Of a stretch of 34,344 nt of DNA, positions 28,257 to 34,344 are shown piece after piece. The stretch's first letter is position 1, and every line of letters starts with the position of its first letter. Below the pieces are notes generated by a model. That model did not search any database, was not told where the DNA came from, and worked only from the letters and a program-made list of their open reading frames with translations. The position numbers were made by a program, and so were the translations under genes. Source of the DNA: JANQTF01 sp036835375. Lineage in GTDB: Bacteria; Bacteroidota; Bacteroidia; J057. The DNA lies in assembly GCA_036835375.1 (NCBI GenBank), contig DAITMB010000049.1, forward strand, positions 1 through 34,344, in the 5' to 3' direction.

Positions 28257-29171
28257 ATGAATCACCGGAAAATTCTACTTTTTCTCGGCATCACCTATGG
28301 CATCACTTGGGCTACGTTCGCGGCCTTGGAGCAGATGTCCAGCAGTGACGGAGGGTTGATGAGCGTCTTGCTCACCATTCTGTATCGATGGGGTCCAGCC
28401 ATTGCAGCCATTTACGTGGCCCGTCAAGTGTATCGGAGCCCGTTGAAATTTCCTCCGTTGGATAGCATGGCCGGGCGCTGGTTTTTTCTGGCGTTGGCTT
28501 GGGCGGCTTCTCTGGCGCTCGGGACCCTCCTACTCGTGTGGCTAGGCGGAAATGTATTAGAGCTTCCTTTGCTGGGTCGATTAGATTGGTCCACAGATGA
28601 GCTCATCAATCGATTGAGCACAGATGACAATACGGCAGCTGCTGTTCCAGCATGGTTTGGCGATTTGCCGGGAGGAGTCATTTTCGCGATGATGTTTTTC
28701 ATTCAATTTTTACTGGGAACGACCCTCTACATCGCCTACACCTACGGGGAGGAGATCGGATGGAGGGGATTTCTCCTACGAGAGACTCGCCCGATGGGCT
28801 TCTGGGGTGGGAACCTATTGGTGGGGCTATTCGCCGGGATTTGGCACATCCCATTCCTCGTGACGAGCGGTTTGGAGGGAATTCACCTAATGACAGGCTT
28901 GGTGGCCTTGCTGTTGTTTCACATCAGTCTGGCTTTTCCGCTGGCCTATTTCGTCGAAAAAAGTGGGCATTTCATCACGGCAGCCGCTGTCCAGGGTGTG
29001 CTCACGGCGCTTGCTGGCACACTCCAATTATTCATGGTGGAAGGTCACCACGCTATTGCGAGCCTGTTGGGAGGCATCGGCATCCTGCTGTGTTTGGTCA
29101 GCGCATGGCTCATCGCTCACTTCGACCCAAACTTTGTGGACCAGTATCAGGCAGAAAAAATCGAAGATTGA
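28257..29171 (+). CDS. CPBP-family intramembrane metalloprotease
   Basis: A 304-residue multi-pass membrane protein of the CPBP (Rce1/Abi) family. Motif 1 is EExxxR (Glu165, Glu166, Arg170 in GEEIGWRGFLL), motif 2 is the histidine of GIWHIPF (197), and later membrane segments carry HISLAFPLAYF and the GHFITAAAVQG region where the fourth conserved residue is expected. Eukaryotic Rce1 cleaves CaaX proteins; bacterial substrates are mostly unknown, and some members give immunity to their own peptides. No peptide gene is visible nearby. The start is the ATG at 28257; TATCTTGG lies four bases before it, which may again be a promoter box. It converges with rmlB after 36 bases. Confidence 0.9.
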   Translation: MNHRKILLFLGITYGITWATFAALEQMSSSDGGLMSVLLTILYRWGPAIAAIYVARQVYRSPLKFPPLDSMAGRWFFLALAWAASLALGTLLLVWLGGNVLELPLLGRLDWSTDELINRLSTDDNTAAAVPAWFGDLPGGVIFAMMFFIQFLLGTTLYIAYTYGEEIGWRGFLLRETRPMGFWGGNLLVGLFAGIWHIPFLVTSGLEGIHLMTGLVALLLFHISLAFPLAYFVEKSGHFITAAAVQGVLTALAGTLQLFMVEGHHAIASLLGGIGILLCLVSAWLIAHFDPNFVDQYQAEKIED

Positions 29172-29207
29172 TCATTTCGTCCAATCTACGATCAATCGAC
29201 CGAGAGA

Positions 29208-30272
29208 TTAGCGATCTCCGAAGCGCTCTCCATATTGGCTGTCGTAGTATTCGCGGTATTTTCCCTGGCGCACGCGCTCGGCCCAGTCTTGGTGGTCGAG
29301 ATACCAGTCAATGGTGCGAGAAAGCCCCTCTTCAAAGGTAACACTTGGCGACCAGCCCAGCTCCGTCTCGAGTTTGGTAGGGTCAATGGCATAGCGGTGG
29401 TCGTGGCCGGGGCGGTCCGTCACATAGTGAATGAGTCGTTCCGAGGTGCCAGGAGAATGGCCAAGTTTTTCGTCCATTTGCTGAATGAGCAGTCGAATCA
29501 GGTCAATGTTTTTCCACTCATTTTTACCGCCGATGTTGTAGGTCTCTCCGTCTTTACCTTGGTGAAAAATGAGGTCAATGGCCCGGCAATGATCGACGAC
29601 CCACAGCCAATCGCGCACATTATCACCCTGCCCATAGACGGGGAGCTTCTGGTCGTTGAGTATGTTAGAAATGAAGAGGGGGAGGAGTTTTTCTGGAAAT
29701 TGGTATGATCCGTAATTATTAGAGCAATTGCTGATCACAAAAGGCATCCCGTAGGTGTTGCCATACGCGCGCACAAAATGATCAGAGCTGGCCTTGGAAG
29801 CAGAGTAGGGACTCCGGGGATCATAAGGTGTGGTCTCCACAAAATAATCGCCTTCGGCCAGCGAACCATACACTTCATCGGTGGACACGTGGTAGAATCG
29901 CACATCTTTGCGGTCCTTCCAGATATTCTTGGCCACTTGCAGCAGTGTGACCGTCCCCATGACATTTGTCCGCACAAACGAGAGCGGATCCAAAATGCTG
30001 CGATCTACGTGGCTTTCCGCTGCGAGATGAATCACGCCGTTGATGTTTTCCTCCTCAAAAATCTGCTCCAAAAGCGCAGCATCGCAGATATCTCCTTTCA
30101 CGAATCGGTAGTTGGGGGCCTGCTCCACGTCCAGCAAGTTTTCCAAATTACCTGCATAGGTGAGGAGGTCGAGGTTCACGATCTGGTAGTCCGGATATTT
30201 CCCGATCAAGTGACGGATCAAGTGCGAACCAATAAAACCTGCGCCGCCGGTGATGAGGATCGATTGTCTCAT
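29208..30272 (-). CDS. rmlB: dTDP-glucose 4,6-dehydratase
   Basis: A 354-residue cytoplasmic SDR enzyme that converts dTDP-glucose to dTDP-4-keto-6-deoxyglucose for rhamnose and related sugars. The NAD-binding GGAGFIGS is at 9-16, the dehydratase triad Thr131, Asp132, Glu133 in STDEVYGS, and the YxxxK pair at Tyr156 and Lys160 (SPYSASK). The family signature ESHVDRSI follows. Length is normal. None of rmlA, rmlC or rmlD is in the window, so this is an isolated copy or the end of a dispersed pathway. The ATG at 30272 has no good Shine-Dalgarno. An exact TACTTTTG lies far upstream (30467-30460) but lacks a partner box. Confidence 0.95.
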   Translation of the reverse strand: MRQSILITGGAGFIGSHLIRHLIGKYPDYQIVNLDLLTYAGNLENLLDVEQAPNYRFVKGDICDAALLEQIFEEENINGVIHLAAESHVDRSILDPLSFVRTNVMGTVTLLQVAKNIWKDRKDVRFYHVSTDEVYGSLAEGDYFVETTPYDPRSPYSASKASSDHFVRAYGNTYGMPFVISNCSNNYGSYQFPEKLLPLFISNILNDQKLPVYGQGDNVRDWLWVVDHCRAIDLIFHQGKDGETYNIGGKNEWKNIDLIRLLIQQMDEKLGHSPGTSERLIHYVTDRPGHDHRYAIDPTKLETELGWSPSVTFEEGLSRTIDWYLDHQDWAERVRQGKYREYYDSQYGERFGDR

Positions 30273-30508
30273 AAATAAGAAGCTAGAGGAAGATGGAGGA
30301 GAAGAAACGGGCGAAGTAAGTCGAAACGAACAAAAGAACGGCGAGTTGCACCTGGGCTTTTCGCTATGTCACTTGCAAAAAGTGAAGATTGAATGCACGG
30401 AACAGAAACATACCTTGTCATCTCAATCACAAGCATTTATGCCTGACCGAGCAGCTGAGCAAAAGTAGGGGAAAGCGATCAGATCCTTCCCACATTTTTA
30501 GCATTCTC

Positions 30509-31351
30509 TTACAGCTCACGTTTCGCTCCATCTCCCATCCATAAAAACCATACGGCATATGCCTCCCATCCACACCAGGACTTGGCGATATCAATAAGAA
30601 CTGGCACCGAGGGTTTTTGATCCATGGTGAGGATCGATTTGACGGCGTTTTGGAGGCCGGCGTCGCCCGCTGGGAAGGCCTGGGGTTGATAGAGACACTT
30701 CATCGCAGTGTAGTGCGCAGTCCAATTTCCGATGCCGCGGATGGCTGTCATGGCGGCGATTTGGTCCGGGAAGGGCATGGAGAGTAATTGCTGCCGCCCC
30801 AATCTGCCTTGGGCAATGGCATCTGCCACAGCGAGGAGATACTCTACTTTTCGTTGAGAAATCTGCATGTTTCGCAGGTGATCTGGGCGCGCCCCGGCGA
30901 GGTCTTCCGCCCGAGGGAAGCGCCACCAATTCTTGCCTTGGTGCTGAAACGCTTGGCCAAATGCCTCCGTGATGCGGTGCTTGAGCGTGAAGGCAAAACT
31001 CACATTGACCTGCTGGCCAAGAATCCCCAAGGTCATGGCTTCGAATAAATCTGGGATTCCGACAATGCGCGCTCCATGATGCTGTCGCAGGCGATCACGC
31101 AGCAAAGGATCGTGAGCAAAAGCGTTGTAAAAAGGGGCCATGTCTCGCCGCAAATCCCACCATTCGCTCAAATAATCTTCGACGGCCCGCTGCGAAATAT
31201 CACCACGATGGGCTAGTTCTAGCCGCAACACCTGGTCGTCGATGGCGGAGACCCGCAGCAAGCCCTCCCCGACTGCAGCTGGCAGCCAATGACTCAAAAC
31301 TTGGTCTTCGACCCGAAACACCATGTGCTCGTACCTGTCGAGCCAAGGCAA
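30509..31351 (-). CDS. AlkA-like DNA-3-methyladenine glycosylase II, start uncertain
   Basis: A DNA repair glycosylase of the HhH-GPD superfamily that removes alkylated bases. The helix-hairpin-helix AIRGIGNWTAHYTAM lies at 203-217 and the catalytic aspartate at 230 in FPAGDAGL (numbering from the TTG at 31351). The N-terminal TBP-like AlkA domain seems incomplete when started there: the frame is open upstream to about 31490 and reads in a coding-like way (FFIESWTWALPPYTSWRCLL), but no ATG, GTG or TTG occurs in that part. The start may be a rare ATA at 31402 or a CTG further on, or a base error hides an ATG. It stands between a GNAT gene and rmlB on the same strand, without a known link to either. 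Confidence 0.82.
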   Translation of the reverse strand: MPWLDRYEHMVFRVEDQVLSHWLPAAVGEGLLRVSAIDDQVLRLELAHRGDISQRAVEDYLSEWWDLRRDMAPFYNAFAHDPLLRDRLRQHHGARIVGIPDLFEAMTLGILGQQVNVSFAFTLKHRITEAFGQAFQHQGKNWWRFPRAEDLAGARPDHLRNMQISQRKVEYLLAVADAIAQGRLGRQQLLSMPFPDQIAAMTAIRGIGNWTAHYTAMKCLYQPQAFPAGDAGLQNAVKSILTMDQKPSVPVLIDIAKSWCGWEAYAVWFLWMGDGAKREL

Positions 31352-31503
31352 CAGACAGCGCCAACTCGTGTAAGGCGGGAGCGCCCAAGTCCAGGATTCT
31401 ATGAAAAAATCAGTCGCCAGCTTCTTGGTGTGAAAGGGAAGGGGAAGAGCAGGATGGATAGTGAAACTTCTTACAAGCGAATACTTATCCTATGGGATTC
31501 GCC

Positions 31504-32151
31504 TCAGCGAGTTAGCCGCCATTGCGCTGCGTCCAAGCTATAGATCACCAGATCTACGGATTGTCCTTTGACTTGCCCGGCTTGATAGGCGATTCCTTCC
31601 CACGTGAAGTGCAGTCGCTTCGGCACAGCTTCCGAGCGGACATTGTCCGAAGCACACTTGATATACACCTTTTGTACGTCTTGTTCTTCGAACAAATACT
31701 CGATACAACGCTTTACCGCACGTGTGATAAGGCCTTGCCCTTCCGCATCGACATCCAGCCAATAGCCCAGCGCGATGTGGCGGTGTGTCTCTTTGCCTTC
31801 GTTAAAGTCCATCAGTCCCACGAGCCGACCCTGGTATTCGATACCAAACACCCATCCGCCGGCATATATGCTGCGGTAGTTCATGGTTTTGAGAAAAGTG
31901 CGGGTATCAGCGAGGTGATGAATGTCCTCAATCCAGGAGAGCCAAGGCTCCAAGTGCCATCGATTCGTCTCGATCATGACGTAGAGCCGTTCATCGTCAT
32001 TGGGACGAAGTCCACGCAGATAGAGCCCTTCGTCCACCAAAAGCTTGATTTCGGGGGCGCTGCGCCCCAATCTCAAGACTTGCTTGATATGATCGGGCAG
32101 CACATGGCGACCGCTTTGAGCAGGACGAAATTTAGAACCTGGTTTTCTCAA
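31504..32151 (-). CDS. GNAT acetyltransferase, RimJ/RimL type, start uncertain
   Basis: A GCN5-related N-acetyltransferase. The typical head LLVDEGLYLRGLRPNDDERLY, the acetyl-CoA loop region YWLDVDAEGQGLITRAVKRCIEYLF and the late CASDNVRSEAVPKRLHF match the RimL/YdaF group that acetylates protein N-termini or small molecules. The GNAT fold itself begins near residue 36. The leading 35 residues from the TTG at 32151 look non-homologous, and the sequence just before the fold contains a perfect GC-rich palindrome (32054-32068), so the real start may be the TTG or GTG next to LLVDEG (about 32034 to 32040). No ATG is available. It lies 116 bases after the nucleotidyltransferase gene. Confidence 0.78.
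   Translation of the reverse strand: MRKPGSKFRPAQSGRHVLPDHIKQVLRLGRSAPEIKLLVDEGLYLRGLRPNDDERLYVMIETNRWHLEPWLSWIEDIHHLADTRTFLKTMNYRSIYAGGWVFGIEYQGRLVGLMDFNEGKETHRHIALGYWLDVDAEGQGLITRAVKRCIEYLFEEQDVQKVYIKCASDNVRSEAVPKRLHFTWEGIAYQAGQVKGQSVDLVIYSLDAAQWRLTR
32054..32068. repeat. Perfect GC-rich palindrome at the GNAT gene start
   Basis: GGGGCGC, one base, GCGCCCC: a 15-base perfect inverted repeat in otherwise balanced sequence, just upstream of the first residues that align with the GNAT fold. As RNA it would form a compact hairpin. It may affect translation start or mark the true 5' boundary of the gene. Confidence 0.5.
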
Positions 32152-32267
32152 GGGTGTAGGGTTTGTCCGGAAAGTAAGATAGAACGGAATCTTGTGTTCA
32201 CGAAAAGATCGTCGTCTATTCGGTCTGATTCTCAGGGTGAACCGCGATTTGAGATTCCTTTTCTGTC

Positions 32268-33005
32268 CTACGAAGGCAGAAAAATAGGTCTTTCGTCGTA
32301 AAGAAACTCTCTTTTCTTATGAGCGAAAGTCTTCGAAGCCTGCCAATAGTCTGCCGGAGAACCGATGTCGAGCCAGTGCCCCTCATGTTGAAAGACAGCG
32401 GGGGCTGTACCCAGTTGAAGCAATTGCTGCACGAGATAGTCAAATCCTAGCTTTTTTTCCTTGGGAACCATCTCCAGGACCTCCCGAGACAGCATGTACA
32501 CTCCCATGCTCACCCACTCGTTTCGAACAGGCTTTTCCTCAAATCGGGTCATGCATCCGGATTCATCAAGATGGACTATGCCATAGTCGCTGAATTGTTT
32601 GCGCAGATAGGCCCCGATGGTCAGTCGGCGCTCCTGCTGGAGGTGCTCATCCCAGCAAGCGGAGAAAGGGAAGTCAGTGAGAATATCAGCATTCATCACC
32701 AGAAAATGCGCTGGCAAGTCAGGGATCAGCGAAAGGGGCCCGAGGGTACCCATGGGTGCCTGTTCCAACGAATAATCAATGCGGACGCCCCATCTGGACC
32801 CATCCTGAAAGTATTGCTGAATGATCTCTGCCTGATGATTGACCGCCAGGGTGAGGTGATCAATCCCGTGCTGAGCGAGTTGCTTGATAATGATTTCCAG
32901 AATTGGATGATCTCCCAAGGGCATAAGAGGTTTGGGAAGGGTCAGGGTGTAGGGCCGCAGCCTCACGCCTTGACCACCTGCGAGAATCACGGCACGCTTA
33001 GACAT
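32268..33005 (-). CDS. Sugar-phosphate nucleotidyltransferase (PtmE/mannose-1-P guanylyltransferase-like)
   Basis: A 245-residue cytoplasmic enzyme that joins a sugar 1-phosphate to a nucleotide. The signature LAGGQGVRLRPYT with Arg15, the KP at 25-26 (LPKPLMPLGD) and the metal-binding aspartate at 107 (VMNADIL) are in place, as are FEEKP and the GHWLDIGSPADY ending. It resembles the nucleotidyltransferase part of PtmE-type guanylyltransferases but lacks their CBS domains, and is shorter than RmlA. The ATG at 33005 lies inside the last codons of the LegB-like gene (8-base overlap), so the two are translationally coupled and probably handle the same GDP- or UDP-sugar. The actual sugar is not determined. 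Confidence 0.88.
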   Translation of the reverse strand: MSKRAVILAGGQGVRLRPYTLTLPKPLMPLGDHPILEIIIKQLAQHGIDHLTLAVNHQAEIIQQYFQDGSRWGVRIDYSLEQAPMGTLGPLSLIPDLPAHFLVMNADILTDFPFSACWDEHLQQERRLTIGAYLRKQFSDYGIVHLDESGCMTRFEEKPVRNEWVSMGVYMLSREVLEMVPKEKKLGFDYLVQQLLQLGTAPAVFQHEGHWLDIGSPADYWQASKTFAHKKREFLYDERPIFLPS

Positions 33006-34050
33006 GGTACTGATGTGGTTTGTAGTGAGGGCCTTGGCCTTGCGCCAAGAACCAAGCGATGGTGGCTCTCAAGCCATCAGAGAGGGGGGTATCTGGCGAA
33101 TAGCCCGTGAGCGATTGTAGCAACCCAGGATCGCCACAGAGGCGCTGCACCTCAGACTGCGCGGGTCGTTGGCGCTTCGGATCGCTCACGATGCGGGCCG
33201 AGCTGCCAAGAAGTTCTTGAATGTGATCTACTACTTCCTTCATGCTGTGTTCAGTACCTGTAGCGACATTCACAACAGCGCCGATGGCTTCTTCGCTGGT
33301 GGCCAAGGCGACGAGGGCCTTACATGTGTCACCCACATATACGAGGTCACGCGTGGGAAGGAGATCTCCCAACTGAAGTTCCGTGTTGCCAGCGAGCAAT
33401 TGCGTGATGACGGTCGGTATAATGGCGCGAGAAGACTGGCGAGGACCGTAGGTGTTGAAGACCCGCATGATCGTGACGGGCAGCCCGTAGCTAAAGTGAT
33501 AGCTGCGAACCAAGGCCTCGCCCCCGATTTTGCTGGCACTGTATGGGGATTGTGGTTGAAGAGGATGAGCCTCCGTGATGGGTATTGCCAACGCGCTGCC
33601 ATAGACTTCGCTGCTGGACATGAACATCATTCGGGTAGCGCGTTCGCGACAGGCTTCCAGCAAGTGAAAGGTGCCTTGGATGTTGGTGCTGAGATAGCTT
33701 TCTGGTGCCTCATAAGAGTAAGGAATGCCAATCAAAGCCGCCAGGTGAAACACTAGATCCACATCCTGGATCCAGGATCGACAGGAACCTGCATCCCGGA
33801 TGTCCCCAGACACAATTTGGAGTCGCTCTTGTTCTCCCACTTCATCGAGCCAGCCACGATCTTGCTGGGGGCGGTACCACGCAAGGGCTTTCACGCGTGC
33901 ACCTGCAGCGAGCAAATGTTGGGTGAGATGAGAACCAATGAACCCATCAGCACCTGTAACTAGTATGTGAAGATCCGCGATATTTTTCACACCAGAAAGT
34001 TCTGTGCTCCTCGGAGGATTTTTTTCTATTTCATTCGCCAAACCTAACAT
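32998..34050 (-). CDS. legB: LegB-like NAD-dependent sugar-nucleotide 4,6-dehydratase
   Basis: A 350-residue SDR enzyme. The NAD loop GADGFIG is at 33-39, SSSEVYG at 145-151, and the YxxxK pair at Tyr170 and Lys174. The motifs FHLAALIGIPYSYEAPESYL, NTYGPRQSSRAIIPTVI and LGDLLPTRDLVYVGDT follow those of LegB, which makes the 4-keto-6-deoxy intermediate of legionaminic acid from GDP-GlcNAc in some bacteria. Other nonulosonate genes (legC, legG, legI, legF) are not in the window, so the product may be another amino sugar. The N-terminus is about 28 residues longer than usual; the ATG at 34050 is supported by AAGGAG and GGAGG just upstream, while a GTG at 33990 would give the common length. Confidence 0.85.
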   Translation of the reverse strand: MLGLANEIEKNPPRSTELSGVKNIADLHILVTGADGFIGSHLTQHLLAAGARVKALAWYRPQQDRGWLDEVGEQERLQIVSGDIRDAGSCRSWIQDVDLVFHLAALIGIPYSYEAPESYLSTNIQGTFHLLEACRERATRMMFMSSSEVYGSALAIPITEAHPLQPQSPYSASKIGGEALVRSYHFSYGLPVTIMRVFNTYGPRQSSRAIIPTVITQLLAGNTELQLGDLLPTRDLVYVGDTCKALVALATSEEAIGAVVNVATGTEHSMKEVVDHIQELLGSSARIVSDPKRQRPAQSEVQRLCGDPGLLQSLTGYSPDTPLSDGLRATIAWFLAQGQGPHYKPHQYHV

Positions 34051-34219
34051 TTCTCCTTATTCCCTCCATTGTGAAAGTAGCGTGAAGCCATCCTATACAT
34101 TGACCACACGGCAAGGCTGACCCGTGGAACACCGTTCCTCATTCGGCAAGTAATTAAGTGAGGCAAGTGGGGGTGGAAATTGCGTGAGAATGCAGAACAT
34201 ACCCTGCAAGACAATCAGC

Positions 34220-34344
34220 TCACACGTGTCGGAGGGATTCGATGGGGTCCACTTTGGCCGCTTTGCCAGCGGGATACATGCCCGCTCCCACTCCCACGAC
34301 AAAACAAGCGATGATGCCGATCCAGACCCAGGTCCAGGGAATGA
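34220..34344 (-). CDS. ABC transporter permease, MacB/FtsX type, C-terminal fragment
   Basis: Only the last 41 codons are inside the window; the 5' part lies beyond the right edge. The visible residues form a last membrane helix (WTWVWIGIIACFVVGVGAGM) followed by YPAGKAAKVDPIESLRHV and a TGA stop. The pattern PAxKAAxxDPIExLR is the invariant C-terminal end of MacB/FtsX-like permeases, which work with an ATP-binding partner to move lipoproteins, peptides or drugs, or to transmit force across the envelope. The 169 bases down to the LegB-like gene contain no clear promoter or terminator. Confidence 0.85.
   Translation of the reverse strand, partial: IPWTWVWIGIIACFVVGVGAGMYPAGKAAKVDPIESLRHV

Noticed and set aside
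34093..34302. 69-codon minus-strand frame at the right edge
   Set aside because: It overlaps the MacB/FtsX-type C-terminus in another frame, and only the latter has family motifs.

Overview
The window looks like a chromosomal stretch of a free-living Bacteroidota bacterium with a base composition near half GC. The phylum call rests on three things. Bacteroidota-type promoters (TTG/TTTG, about 20 bases, TAnnTTTG) lie in front of several genes. The protein families are typical of the phylum: an OmpL-like BBP2 porin next to amt, a GSII-type glutamine synthetase, a lipoprotein with an acidic post-cysteine tail, and many short outer-membrane barrels and lipoproteins. Shine-Dalgarno sequences are mostly weak. 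I cannot fix the class; a Saprospiria- or Cytophagia-like organism is a guess. No mobile elements, CRISPR, tRNA or rRNA genes were seen. A run of exactly 100 Ns at 25823-25922 marks a scaffold join of unknown true size.

Layout. 1-867: 3' part of metX (methionine synthesis). 1059-1190: a 43-residue lysine-rich protein. 1265-8229, minus strand: an operon of an MFS transporter, a HerA/YjgR-type ATPase and a SWIM zinc-finger protein, preceded by a COG2509-type FAD protein and a Wzx-like flippase. 8355-11906: a NUDIX hydrolase, an outer-membrane barrel, two lipoproteins and a SAM-dependent methyltransferase. 12168-24321: a nitrogen-assimilation block (BBP2 porin, amt, GSII glutamine synthetase, an alpha/beta-hydrolase-fold protein without its serine nucleophile, gltB, gltD). 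24376-29171: a TPM membrane protein, a PKD-like membrane protein, a secreted esterase broken by the scaffold gap, a two-cold-shock-domain DUF3825 protein and a CPBP protease. 29208-34050, minus strand: rmlB, an AlkA-like glycosylase, a RimL-like acetyltransferase, and a tightly coupled sugar nucleotidyltransferase plus LegB-like 4,6-dehydratase. The right edge holds the last codons of a MacB/FtsX-like permease.

How the genes work together. The central block reads as one ammonium route: outer-membrane entry (porin, inferred), inner-membrane transport (Amt), then the GS-GOGAT cycle (GSII plus GltBD). No PII gene (glnB/glnK) is visible beside amt. The right-hand minus-strand genes supply nucleotide sugars for surface glycans, and the flippase at 6928-8229 belongs to the same theme.

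The features I consider most worth a second look are: the DUF3825 protein, whose near-perfect promoter ends five bases before its only usable start codon (a leaderless GTG transcript); the hydrolase-fold protein between the two GS-GOGAT loci that has glycine where the nucleophile should be; the one-base coupling of a HerA-like ATPase with a SWIM-domain protein; and two adjacent genes (AlkA-like, RimL-like) with no convincing start codon. I did not find a clear, wholly new multi-gene system.
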